Source of the DNA: an uncultured Alistipes sp.
GTDB taxonomy: Bacteria; Bacteroidota; Bacteroidia; Bacteroidales; Rikenellaceae
Assembly: GCA_947623305.1 (NCBI GenBank)
Contig: CANQGQ010000001.1
Span: forward strand, 358,223 to 422,222
Reading direction: 5' to 3'
Length of the DNA stretch: 64,000 nt
Position numbers and translations under genes: made by a program
Shown: in pieces, positions 8,377 to 16,364 of the stretch
How positions within the stretch are numbered: the first letter of the stretch is position 1
How the letters are laid out: each line of letters starts with the position of its first letter
Notes under the pieces: generated by a model
What the model saw: the letters and a program-made list of their open reading frames with translations, nothing else
What the model was told of the DNA's origin: nothing
Database searches by the model: none

Positions 8377-8874
8377 TCACCGCTTCAATCGCTCCCAAAT
8401 CCGATCCGTTTCGGTCTCCCCATCGAAATACGGATGCTGCTCGCTCCGCCGGAACGTCTCTCCGCCCGGGATAAGAATGATTTTATCGGAATCGGGGTAT
8501 TCGCACACATCCTGCCCGATGGATGAACGCATATCCAAGTAAGTGCAAGGCGTTTCCGAAGGGTTGTAAAGTTGATGGGCGCCGGACTCGCCCGCTTCGA
8601 AAAACAGAAGATCGCCTTCGTACACGGTTTCAAGCCCCGCAGACGTGCGCAAGGTTGCAGAGCCGGACAAAATGAGGAACAGTTCTTCCGCATAACGATG
8701 AAAATGGTAAGGCGCATTGTATTGATACGGATCGAGCCGCCGCAGGTCGAAATTCAGATACTGCGGACGGATGCCTTTCGTCGCTCGGGAAATGTCCGTG
8801 AATAAGCGGAACCGGTCGATTTTGCCGGAATTCGGTTGAAAATCGCGTTCTTCTTTTCTGATGATCGTCGCCAT
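8377..8874 (-). CDS. Cupin-domain protein
   Basis: A 165-residue single-domain cupin. The first conserved motif is HFHRYAEELFLILSGSATLR (from about residue 55), with two His and a Glu as likely metal ligands, and the second is around GESGAHQLYNP (about 95-105). There is no signal peptide, so it should be cytoplasmic. Small cupins of this kind can be isomerases, dioxygenases or sugar-binding regulators, and the sequence gives no substrate. It is isolated: repeat DNA lies on both sides, and it converges on pdxB. The start at 8874 is preceded by an A/T-rich stretch (TTATTATAA). Confidence 0.85.
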   Translation of the reverse strand: MATIIRKEERDFQPNSGKIDRFRLFTDISRATKGIRPQYLNFDLRRLDPYQYNAPYHFHRYAEELFLILSGSATLRTSAGLETVYEGDLLFFEAGESGAHQLYNPSETPCTYLDMRSSIGQDVCEYPDSDKIILIPGGETFRRSEQHPYFDGETETDRIWERLKR

Positions 8875-8961
8875 AGACTAATTATTATAATAAGGGGGCG
8901 TCGAACGACGCACTTCGCTCGCAAATATAGCCTTTATTTCCGAAAGTGGCGGTTATTGCAT

Positions 8962-9038
8962 AGGGAAGGGCTGGCAGCGAAGAAAGCGATAAAAAGCGTC
9001 GAAACGCGCTACCGCATCGGGAACTGCTTTTAAAAGCA
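8962..9038 (-). repeat. Family-C intergenic repeat, copy 3 (reverse)
   Basis: Holds GGCAGCGAAGAAAGCGATAA, ACCGCATCGGGAA and the palindrome CTGCTTTTAAAAGCAG, the reverse orientation of copy 1. Confidence 0.75.
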
Positions 9039-9039
9039 G

Positions 9040-9120
9040 CGGGGCGAAGACTGCGGAGTGAACGCCGATAGGCGGGCCTCCGCGGGCGGAGGCTTCGGCC
9101 CGCGGCCCTTATAAAAGGGC
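9040..9120 (+). repeat. Family-B intergenic repeat, copy 1
   Basis: Starts GGGGCGAAGACTGCGGAGTG, continues through GCCGATAGGCGGGCCTCCG and ends in GGCTTCGGCCCGCGG plus a GCCCTTATAAAAGGGC palindrome. Close copies lie at 21472, 31579 and 50530. Confidence 0.85.
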
Positions 9121-9121
9121 C

Positions 9122-9243
9122 TTATTAGCGCGGTAGACTGTTTTCGTTCTTTCAGCAGTTATCTTCGCTACCAACCCTTTCCAAAAACGGTCGGAAGCGA
9201 AGAAAGCGATCGAAAGCGAAATAAGAGTCTCACGCGCTAATAA
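9122..9243. mobile_element. MITE-like element with terminal inverted repeats
   Basis: A 122-bp element bounded by TTATTAGCGCG (9122-9132) and its exact complement CGCGCTAATAA (9233-9243). The inverted match extends inward through a TAGACT / AGTCTC block. The interior also has opposed CTTCGCTACCAACC and GGTCGGAAGCGAAG segments, so the whole unit could fold as one long hairpin. The core belongs to family C. No open reading frame or transposase is present. Confidence 0.65.
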
Positions 9244-9334
9244 ATTTGGGAGGTTGACGAATTTTTATTAATTTAGCTGGTTGAAGCGATCTGCGATCGT
9301 TTTTCCGTTCAAAAAAAGGGCAATCAATAAAACA

Positions 9335-11332
9335 ATGACCTCCTCGAATCCGAAAAATAACGAAAACTGTACGGCCGAAGAGTTGAAATACCTCGAGCTG
9401 CTCGCGCGACAGTTCCCCACCATCGCCGACGCCGCCACGGAAATCATCAACCTCGAAGCCATCCTCAACCTGCCGAAAGGGACGGAACACTTTCTGACCG
9501 ACCTCCACGGAGAGGCCGAGGCCTTCCGCCACGTATTGAAAAACGCTTCGGGGGTCATCCGTCAGAAAATCGACGAACTTTTCGGCCACACGTTGCGCGA
9601 GGCCGAAAAACGCGACCTTTGCACGCTGATCTATTACCCTGAGGAGAAACTCGAACGGGTGAAACGCTACGAAACCGAACTCGACGACTGGTACCGCATC
9701 ACGCTCAACCAGTTGGTCGAAGTGTGCCGTTACGTCTCGACCAAATACACCCGTTCGAAGGTCTACAAGGCGCTGCCCGCCGACTTCTCCTACATCATCC
9801 AGGAGTTGTTGCACGAATCGGGCTCGCGCGACATGCCCAACAAACAGGACTACTTCAACGCTATCCTCAATTCGATCATCGAGGTCGATCGGGCCGACGA
9901 GTTCATCGCGGCCATCAGCCACGTCATCCAGCAGTTGACCATCGACCGGCTGCACATCATCGGCGACATCTTCGACCGCGGCCCGGGCCCGCACATCATC
10001 CTCGACACCTTATCGGATTACCACAAGGTCGACATCCAGTGGGGCAACCACGATATTTTATGGATGGGAGCCGCTGCCGGAAACGAAGCCTCATTGGCCA
10101 ACGTCGTGCGCATCTCGGCGCGTTACGCCAACCTCGACGTGCTCGAAAACGGTTACGGCATCAATCTGTTGCCGCTGGCCCGTTTGGCGATGGACGTCTA
10201 CGGCGACGACCCTTGCACCCGTTTCGCTCCGCGCATGTTGCAGGATTGCCGCCTCAACGAACGCGACGCCCGTCTGACGGCCCAGATGCACAAGGCCATC
10301 ACCGTGCTCCAGTTCAAATTGGAGGGGCAACTGATTCTCCGTCATCCGGAGTACCGCATGGAAGACCGGCTGCTGTTGGACAAGATGGATCTGGCGGCCG
10401 GCACCGTGCGCATCGGCGACGAAGTTTATCCGTTGAACGACACCTTCTTCCCGACCATCGACCCGACCGACCCCTATCGGCTGACCGAGGACGAGAACGA
10501 AGTGGTGCAACAACTGCGCATGGCCTTCCGCAACAGCGAGAAATTGCAGAAACACATCCGATTGCTTTACAGCAAAGGCAGCCTCTATTTGGTGCTCAAC
10601 TCCAACCTGCTCTACCATGCGTCGATTCCGATGACCGACGCGGGCGCATTCAAACAGGTGGAGATTTGCGGCAAGACGCTCGGCGGACGCGACCTGCTCG
10701 ACCGCGTCGACCGGCTGGCCCGCGAAGCCTATTTCGGCCGCAAGGGTTCCGAGACCCGCCGTCAGGCGTTGGACTACATGTGGTACCTCTGGTGCGGCCC
10801 CGATTCGCCGCTGTTCGACAAAGACAAGATGGCCGTATTCGAATCCTACTTCATCGACGACAAAAAGCCCCGTGCCGAACACAAGGGAGCCTACTACAAC
10901 CGTATGGAAGACCCGGCGGTCTGTGCGATGATTCTCCGGTCGTTCGGGCTCGATCCGGCGACGTCGCACATCATTTCGGGCCACATTCCGGTGAAGAGCG
11001 GCAAGGGCGAAAGTCCCATCAAGGCGGGCGGACGGCTGCTGATGATCGACGGCGGATTCTCGAAAGCCTATCAGGCCGAGACGGGCATCGCAGGTTACAC
11101 GCTGATCTACAACTCCCACGGCCTGCAATTGGTGCAGCATCAACCGTTCGAATCGCGACGGCGAGCCATCGAGGAGGGGTTGGATATTCTGTCGACGAAG
11201 TTCGTCGTCGAAGCGACCGCCACGCGGCTGACCGTACGCGACACGACGGTGGGCAAAGAGCTATTGGTGCAAATCGACGATCTGAAACGGCTGTTGACGG
11301 CCTATCGCAGCGGCATTTTATTAGCGCGCTAA
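9335..11332 (+). CDS. fbp: Class III fructose-1,6-bisphosphatase
   Basis: A 665-residue metallophosphoesterase-type fructose-bisphosphatase, the gluconeogenic enzyme form found in Firmicutes and Bacteroidota. Visible motifs are the early FLTDLHGEAEAFRHVLKN, the phosphoesterase signatures GDIFDRGPGPH (about residue 210) and WGNHDILWMG (about 237), and the late HIISGHIPVKSGKGESP. Length matches the family. Position 9335 is the first ATG; upstream in-frame TTG codons lack support. The C-terminus (SGILLAR) is encoded across a TTTTATTAG motif that also bounds repeat elements elsewhere. It is monocistronic between two repeat blocks. Confidence 0.96.
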   Translation: MTSSNPKNNENCTAEELKYLELLARQFPTIADAATEIINLEAILNLPKGTEHFLTDLHGEAEAFRHVLKNASGVIRQKIDELFGHTLREAEKRDLCTLIYYPEEKLERVKRYETELDDWYRITLNQLVEVCRYVSTKYTRSKVYKALPADFSYIIQELLHESGSRDMPNKQDYFNAILNSIIEVDRADEFIAAISHVIQQLTIDRLHIIGDIFDRGPGPHIILDTLSDYHKVDIQWGNHDILWMGAAAGNEASLANVVRISARYANLDVLENGYGINLLPLARLAMDVYGDDPCTRFAPRMLQDCRLNERDARLTAQMHKAITVLQFKLEGQLILRHPEYRMEDRLLLDKMDLAAGTVRIGDEVYPLNDTFFPTIDPTDPYRLTEDENEVVQQLRMAFRNSEKLQKHIRLLYSKGSLYLVLNSNLLYHASIPMTDAGAFKQVEICGKTLGGRDLLDRVDRLAREAYFGRKGSETRRQALDYMWYLWCGPDSPLFDKDKMAVFESYFIDDKKPRAEHKGAYYNRMEDPAVCAMILRSFGLDPATSHIISGHIPVKSGKGESPIKAGGRLLMIDGGFSKAYQAETGIAGYTLIYNSHGLQLVQHQPFESRRRAIEEGLDILSTKFVVEATATRLTVRDTTVGKELLVQIDDLKRLLTAYRSGILLAR

Positions 11333-11432
11333 CTGCCCCGTTTGAACGGGGTTCCTTATGCGCCGCTTTTGAAAGCGGTTCCCTATGCGTCAGATCGTTG
11401 ATTCGCTTATGAACGTCATCTTTGCTACCTCC
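11333..11432. repeat. Family-C intergenic repeat, copy 4
   Basis: Contains CCCCGTTTGAACGGGG, a TTCCTTATGCG link, CCGCTTTTGAAAGCGG, a second TTCCCTATGCG link and a diverged CATCTTTGCTACC core. Two palindrome modules are arranged in series. Confidence 0.75.
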
Positions 11433-11498
11433 CCCTAATTAAAAGGGTTGCGGAGCTGGAAAGGAAAGGAGCGGAATGAAGACAACCATCAAAAAAGG

Positions 11499-12629
11499 AT
11501 GAAACAGAACGATATACGTGTGGAGGCCATCGCGCTTCAAATGGTTCCGGGAATCGGAATCAAAGGCGCCGTGCATCTGTTGGAGACGTTCGGCGACGCC
11601 CGCAGCGTGTTCGAGGCTTCGACCGACGAATTGATCGAACGAGCCGAGCTGCGACCCGACCTCGCCCGTGCCATCGTGCAGCGCAAAGGATTCTCCCAAG
11701 CCGAAAAAGAGCTCCGCTACTGCGAACGCAACGGATTGACCGTCATCGTCTCGACCGATCCGGCCTATCCGCCGCTCCTGCGCGAGATACCCGATTATCC
11801 GCCCGTGCTCTACGTGCTTGGCGACCCCGCCGCACTCACCCGCCGCTGCTTGTCGATGGTCGGCACCCGCAAAGCGACCGACTACGGACAAATCGTTTGC
11901 AGCCGGTTAGTCGAGGGACTTGCCGAACGGGTTCCCGACCTCTGCATCGTCAGCGGATTGGCCTTCGGCATCGACGCCGCAGCCCATCGGGCGGCACTCG
12001 CGGCGGGGATTCCGACCGTCGGCGTCCTGGCCAATGCGCTTCCCGACGTTACACCCGCACAGCATACGACCTTGGCCCGCGATCTACTGGCCCACGGCGG
12101 CGCCCTCATCAGCGAGACCCATTCCCAGATGCCGCAGAAAGGAACCGGTTATTTGGCCCGCAACCGCATCATCGCCGGATTGAGTGCGGGATGCGTCGTG
12201 GTCGAATCGCCCGAAAACGGCGGATCGCTCCATACGGCCGCTTGCGCCGACGATTATCATCGGGTGGTAATGGCCGTCCCGGGCCGCATCACCGATACCG
12301 CATCGCGTGGAACCAATCATTTGATATACAGTCATAAGGCGCAGCTCGTCCAGTCGGCGGGCGACATCATCCGCGAATTGTTGTGGGACATCGGGCCCGA
12401 CGCGGCGGCTCTCCGCCCGCAAACCTTCGCCGAACCGCTCACCCCCGAAGAAGAACGGTTGTTGAGCGCCTTCCCCGACGCCGATCCGGTGGCCATCGAG
12501 GAGTTGGCCCGCACCGCCGGCATCGACACCGGTGCGCTGACCGCCCTGTTGATCGGGCTCGAACTATCGGGCGCCGTGCGCCAGTTGCCCGGCAACCGTT
12601 ACCTCAAACTCCGTCCGCCATGCGATTGA
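11499..12629 (+). CDS. dprA: DNA-processing protein DprA
   Basis: A 376-residue DprA/Smf protein, which loads RecA on incoming single-stranded DNA during transformation and may serve in repair. An N-terminal helix-hairpin-helix region (MVPGIGIKGAVHLLETFG, about 15-32) precedes the Rossmann-like DprA fold: VGTRK (121-125), SGLAFGIDAAAHRAAL (152-167) and the DNA-binding loop ARNRIIAGLS (220-229). A C-terminal winged-helix domain (about 315-376) completes the usual architecture. The first ATG at 11499 matches the homology start. The stop overlaps the tatD start by 10 bases, so the two genes are coupled. Confidence 0.96.
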   Translation: MKQNDIRVEAIALQMVPGIGIKGAVHLLETFGDARSVFEASTDELIERAELRPDLARAIVQRKGFSQAEKELRYCERNGLTVIVSTDPAYPPLLREIPDYPPVLYVLGDPAALTRRCLSMVGTRKATDYGQIVCSRLVEGLAERVPDLCIVSGLAFGIDAAAHRAALAAGIPTVGVLANALPDVTPAQHTTLARDLLAHGGALISETHSQMPQKGTGYLARNRIIAGLSAGCVVVESPENGGSLHTAACADDYHRVVMAVPGRITDTASRGTNHLIYSHKAQLVQSAGDIIRELLWDIGPDAAALRPQTFAEPLTPEEERLLSAFPDADPVAIEELARTAGIDTGALTALLIGLELSGAVRQLPGNRYLKLRPPCD

Positions 12630-13429
12630 TCGACACCCATTCGCACCTCTACGACGAGGCATTCGACGCCGACCGCGAAGCCACCTTCGCACGGGCCGTC
12701 GACGCCAGCGTCGAACGTTTGCTGATCCCCGCTATTGATTCGGAGAGCCACGCGCGGATGTTCGACTTTTGCCGACAGCATCCCGACCGGTGCATCCCGA
12801 TGATGGGTCTGCACCCCACCTCTATTAATGACAATCCCCGCTGGCGCGAGGAGTTGGCGCTCGTCGAACAGTATTTGGCCGCGCCGCCCGAAGGCATCGC
12901 CCGCTGGTGCGCCGTCGGCGAAATCGGCCTCGACCTTTACTGGAGCCGCGACGCGCAGGAGGAACAGACGGAAGCCTTCCGCCGCCAGATCGAACTTTCG
13001 CTGCATTACGGACTGCCCATCGCCGTGCACGTGCGCGATGCGTGGGCCGAGACGTTGGAGGTGATGCGCTCTTATCGCGGTCGCGGCGTGCGGGGCGTGT
13101 TCCACGCCTTTTCCGACACGATGGAGACCTATCGCGAACTGCGCGAACTGGGCGACTTCCGGTTCGGGGTCGGCGGAACGGTTACCTACAAAAAGAGCCG
13201 CGTGGCCGAGGTCGTTCGCGAAATGCCGCTCGCGGAGATCGTTTTAGAGACCGACTGCCCCTATCTGACGCCCGTGCCCCATCGCGGCGAACGCAACGAA
13301 TCGGCCTACGTGCGGTTCGTCTGCGAGAAGATCGCCGAATTGAAAGGGCTCGACCCCGACGAGGTAGCGGCCACAACGACGGCTACGGCGCAACGGATGT
13401 TCCTGCGACCCTCCGACGAAGCAAAATAA
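12620..13429 (+). CDS. TatD family metal-dependent deoxyribonuclease
   Basis: A 269-residue TIM-barrel hydrolase of the TatD family, involved in DNA 3' end processing and repair. The N-terminal metal motif DTHSHLY (4-10), the MMGLHPTSI stretch, AVGEIGLDLYW with the bridging Glu, PIAVHVRD and the C-terminal LETDCPYLTPVPHRGERNES are all conserved. The start at 12620 lies inside the dprA 3' end. The asparaginase gene follows after 11 bp, so dprA, tatD and ansA probably form one transcript. Confidence 0.94.
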   Translation: MRLIDTHSHLYDEAFDADREATFARAVDASVERLLIPAIDSESHARMFDFCRQHPDRCIPMMGLHPTSINDNPRWREELALVEQYLAAPPEGIARWCAVGEIGLDLYWSRDAQEEQTEAFRRQIELSLHYGLPIAVHVRDAWAETLEVMRSYRGRGVRGVFHAFSDTMETYRELRELGDFRFGVGGTVTYKKSRVAEVVREMPLAEIVLETDCPYLTPVPHRGERNESAYVRFVCEKIAELKGLDPDEVAATTTATAQRMFLRPSDEAK

Positions 13430-13440
13430 ACGAATACGAT

Positions 13441-14547
13441 ATGCGTTCATCCATTCTGATCATCTACACGGGCGGCACGATCGGCATGAAGACCGACGCC
13501 GAAACCGGTGCGCTCGTGCCGTTCGATTTCAGCGGCATCTACGACGAATTCCCTTCGTTGAAACGGCTCAACGTCGACATCGAAGTGCTCTCGCTGTCGC
13601 CCGTCATCGACTCGTCGAACGTCAGCCCCGACAACTGGCTCGAACTCGCGCGGCTCATCCGCGACAATTATGCCCGTTACGACGGGTTCGTCGTCCTGCA
13701 CGGCACCGATACGATGTCCTACACCGCTTCGGCCTTGAGTTTCTTACTGGAAAACTTACGAAAACCGGTCGTCTTCACCGGCAGCCAGATTCCGATCGGC
13801 GTGTTGCGCACCGACGGGCGCGAGAATCTGATTACGGCCATCGAAATCGCCGGCGCCCAGCGCGACGGACGGCCCGTCGTGCCCGAAGTGTCGCTCTACT
13901 TCCAGAATCGGTTGTTCCGCGCCAACCGCACCACCAAACGGAGTGCCGAAGCGTTGAACGCCTTCCGGTCGTACAATTATCCGCCCTTGGCCGAAGTCGG
14001 CGTCAACATCTCTTACAATTTGACGGCCATCCGCCAGTCCGACGGGTTTGCGGACGGGTTAGGTATCGCCACCAAGCTCGGCAACCCGCCCGATGCACTT
14101 CGAAACGCAACGAAGCTCGGAGGCCAGTCCGATTCACTTCGAATCGCTACGAAGCTCGGTAACGGCCTTGCCTTAATAAAATTGTTTCCGGGGATCGAAG
14201 AAGCCGTTCTGCGGGCCATGCTCGCGGCTCCCGGATTGCGGGCCGTCGTGTTGGAGACCTTCGGCGCAGGCAACGCTCCGACCTCGGAGTGGTTCATCCG
14301 GTTGTTGGAGGAGGCCATCGCTCGCGGCATCCACATCGTGAACATCACCCAATGCGACGGCGGCAGCGTCTCGATGGAGCTCTACGAAACCGGACTGCGA
14401 CTTCAGAAGATCGGCGTGCTCTGCGGCTACGACCTGACGACCGAGGCCGCCGTAACGAAATTGATGTATCTGTTGGGCAAAGAACTGCCGGCCGAATCGC
14501 TGCGCGAAGCCATGCGAAAATCGTTGCGCGGAGAAATTACCGTCTGA
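13441..14547 (+). CDS. ansA: Type I L-asparaginase with an in-frame repeat insert
   Basis: A 368-residue cytoplasmic asparaginase that hydrolyses asparagine to aspartate and ammonia. Both catalytic threonine motifs are present: YTGGTIGM (about 9-16) and LHGTDTMSYTASALSFLLE (about 86-104). The C-terminal domain resumes normally at ALIKLFPGIEE. Between the domains, residues about 201-240 are an insert built of imperfect 13-residue repeats around (R)IATKLG(G)xxDSL. The DNA shows 39-bp tandem units (14062-14100, 14101-14139, 14140 onward), ending beside a TTAATAAAA motif. The insert sits at a linker, so the enzyme is probably still active. No signal peptide is present. Confidence 0.94.
   Translation: MRSSILIIYTGGTIGMKTDAETGALVPFDFSGIYDEFPSLKRLNVDIEVLSLSPVIDSSNVSPDNWLELARLIRDNYARYDGFVVLHGTDTMSYTASALSFLLENLRKPVVFTGSQIPIGVLRTDGRENLITAIEIAGAQRDGRPVVPEVSLYFQNRLFRANRTTKRSAEALNAFRSYNYPPLAEVGVNISYNLTAIRQSDGFADGLGIATKLGNPPDALRNATKLGGQSDSLRIATKLGNGLALIKLFPGIEEAVLRAMLAAPGLRAVVLETFGAGNAPTSEWFIRLLEEAIARGIHIVNITQCDGGSVSMELYETGLRLQKIGVLCGYDLTTEAAVTKLMYLLGKELPAESLREAMRKSLRGEITV
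14041..14175 (+). repeat. 39-bp tandem repeat inside ansA
   Basis: Units at 14062-14100 and 14101-14139 and a partial unit from 14140 share ACGAAGCTCGG and GAT-CACTT blocks. The period is a multiple of three, so the frame is kept. Confidence 0.8.
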
Positions 14548-15136
14548 AACGTTGCACGGATCGAATTTTTTTTCTATATTTCGCACTGCTAACATGCCCG
14601 TAGTGGCCGCCGGACGGTAGGGACGGCGGGGCCTATTGATAGACAATGAGCTGAATTATAGCTTATTAGCGAGTTTTGGACGAGCGAATGGCAAATGATG
14701 CGGGCCGATGATTGAGAAGTCAAAAAAAGGCCGATCGGAACGATAAAAAGACTCCTGCGCCGAAAAAATTTCGTTTTTTTCAGCGTCCGGAATGATCCGG
14801 AAAGGGACGGTTTCCGAAGCGCGCGGGACGAAGCCGAAAAAGCTCGGCGGAGAAAGAACGAAAAGCCGCAGGATGCGAAGGAATGCAGCCGACGAAACGA
14901 CCGAAAGCGACAACGACGAACGGGAGAGACGCAAAAATAGGAAAACAGCGAATACACCGAAGCGGTCAAACGCAAAACGGTAAGAAGAATAAAAATTATA
15001 AGTAAAACGATGAGCAGAACCGAGACTCATCTTAATAAAACGGTCGACAGAACCCAAACTTACTTAATAAAACGGTGGACAGAACCAAAAACTTACTTAA
15101 TAAAAACTATCAAAAACTAATTTATCTAAAACAACT
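14548..15136 (+). other. Long purine-rich region upstream of exbB
   Basis: This 589-bp stretch has no convincing gene. A promoter-like TATATTTC lies at 14575-14582. From about 14790 to 14980 the plus strand is strongly enriched in A and G. A 63-codon frame there (14792-14983) encodes only a highly charged Lys/Arg/Glu-rich peptide and is not called. The last 100 bp are the tandem array at 14998-15106. It probably acts as a long leader for the ExbB operon. Confidence 0.5.
14998..15106 (+). repeat. Tandem array of TTAATAAAA modules before exbB
   Basis: Units of about 32-33 bp begin at 14998, 15031, 15063 and 15096 (partial). The middle two read CTTAATAAAACGGT, then GACAGAACC, then an ACTTA end. 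The first is diverged. The last ends about 30 bp before the exbB start. Confidence 0.8.
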
Positions 15137-15883
15137 ATGAAAAAATTCTTTTTGATTCTGACGGTTGCCCTGTTCGGTACGGTAGCCGTGTTCGCGCAGG
15201 ATGCAGCTGTCGCAGCTGAGGAATCCGCCTTGGAAACGGCCGTCGCAGGCGACAGCATGCACCACGTCTTGATGCAGAAGTTCCTCGAAGGCGGTTGGGG
15301 CTGGATGCTTCCCGTATTGCTCTGCTTGGTGATCGGTCTGGCCGTAGCCATCGAGCGCATCCTCTACCTGACGCTTTCGACGATCAACACCAAGAAGTTC
15401 GTCGCTAAAGTCGAAGAGGCGCTGAACAACGGCGGCATCGAGGCTGCCAAGGAGGTTTGCCGCAACACCAAAGGCCCGATCGCTTCGATCTACTACCAGG
15501 GTCTCGACCGTTATGCACAGGGTCTCGACGCAGTTGAAAAAGCGGTCGTTTCCTACGGTTCGGTTCAGACGGGCCAGATGGAATCGGGTCTGTCGTGGAT
15601 CGGTCTGTTCATCGCGCTGTCGCCTATGTTGGGCTTCATGGGTACCGTTGTCGGTATGATCGGTGCATTCGATGCCATCCAGGCTGCCGGCGATATCAGC
15701 CCGACGTTGGTTGCCGGCGGTATCAAAGTCGCCCTGTTGACCACCTTGATGGGTCTGATCGCTGCGGTTATTCTTCAGTTGTTCTACAACTATATCGTTT
15801 CGAAGATCGACTCGCTCGTGAACGATATGGAGGACGCTTCCATCACGCTGATGGACTTCCTGACGGCTTACAACAAGAAATAA
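15137..15883 (+). CDS. exbB: MotA/TolQ/ExbB proton channel protein
   Basis: A 248-residue inner-membrane channel subunit that, with ExbD, harvests the proton-motive force for TonB-dependent outer-membrane transport. An N-terminal hydrophobic segment (1-21, ending AVFAQ) may be a signal peptide or first helix. Further helices lie near 54-75, 150-175 and 190-215. The conserved block GLSWIGLFIALSPMLGFMGT leads into TVVGMIGAFDAI, the MotA/ExbB signature. It is the first gene of a four-gene operon: a small membrane protein and two ExbD genes follow with gaps of 28, 15 and 5 bp. The long leader may tune expression. Confidence 0.93.
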   Translation: MKKFFLILTVALFGTVAVFAQDAAVAAEESALETAVAGDSMHHVLMQKFLEGGWGWMLPVLLCLVIGLAVAIERILYLTLSTINTKKFVAKVEEALNNGGIEAAKEVCRNTKGPIASIYYQGLDRYAQGLDAVEKAVVSYGSVQTGQMESGLSWIGLFIALSPMLGFMGTVVGMIGAFDAIQAAGDISPTLVAGGIKVALLTTLMGLIAAVILQLFYNYIVSKIDSLVNDMEDASITLMDFLTAYNKK

Positions 15884-15911
15884 TTCCCAGTCAAAAGATC
15901 CGTAAACAATC

Positions 15912-16349
15912 ATGAAAAAAATATTGAATATTCTGTTGGGCGTGCTGCTGGTGATTACGTTCGCGCTTTTAGCCTACGCAATGGCCTCGGCTCATCCCGA
16001 AAACCCCGCCGAATTCGATGCTTCGGTGAGCCTGAATCTGTGGTGGGGTTATATCCTCTTCGTTGCCGCCATCGCTGCCGCGATCGTGTGTGCAATCGTT
16101 GGGATGGTCAAAAATCCGTCGGGTATCAAAGGAACCATTCTCTCGCTGGTGTTGATCGTCGTCGTCGTGGGCGTGTCGTACTTCCTGTCGGCCAGCCATG
16201 ACGTGCAGATCATCGACTTGCAGAACAACGGCTTCTTCGGACACGGCGAAACCGTAATTACCGAAACGAGCATCCTCGTAACCTACGTCGCTATGGCCGT
16301 TGCCTTCGTAACGGCGATCGCTACGGAGATCTGGAGCGCGTTCAAATAA
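15912..16349 (+). CDS. Small membrane protein of unknown function in the ExbB/ExbD operon
   Basis: A 145-residue protein with three predicted membrane helices: about 6-25 (LNILLGVLLVITFALLAYAM), 45-65 (WWGYILFVAAIAAAIVCAIV) and 75-95, plus a hydrophobic stretch near the end (VTYVAMAVAFVTAIATEIW). No known domain was recognised. It lies between exbB and the first exbD with short gaps, an arrangement seen in other Bacteroidota energiser operons. A role in the ExbB/ExbD complex is inferred from position only. Confidence 0.8.
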   Translation: MKKILNILLGVLLVITFALLAYAMASAHPENPAEFDASVSLNLWWGYILFVAAIAAAIVCAIVGMVKNPSGIKGTILSLVLIVVVVGVSYFLSASHDVQIIDLQNNGFFGHGETVITETSILVTYVAMAVAFVTAIATEIWSAFK

Positions 16350-16364
16350 TCGAAACGAACAACA

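Larger units (their letters stand above)
8875..9334. other. Repeat-filled intergenic region before fbp
   Basis: About 460 bp with no convincing gene. It holds a reversed family-C copy, a family-B copy and an inverted-repeat element (9122-9243), then an A/T-rich run into the fbp start. Confidence 0.75.

Noticed and set aside
9724..11412. 562-codon frame overlapping fbp
   Set aside because: Low-complexity Arg/Pro/His content and full overlap with a motif-complete class III fructose-bisphosphatase.
14589..14975. 128-codon minus-strand frame in the exbB leader
   Set aside because: Only Ser/Phe/Arg-rich sequence mirroring the purine skew; no recognisable domain or start signal.
14792..14983. 63-codon plus-strand frame in the exbB leader
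   Set aside because: Almost entirely charged residues from A/G skew; might be real but not supportable, so kept as a comment in the region entry.
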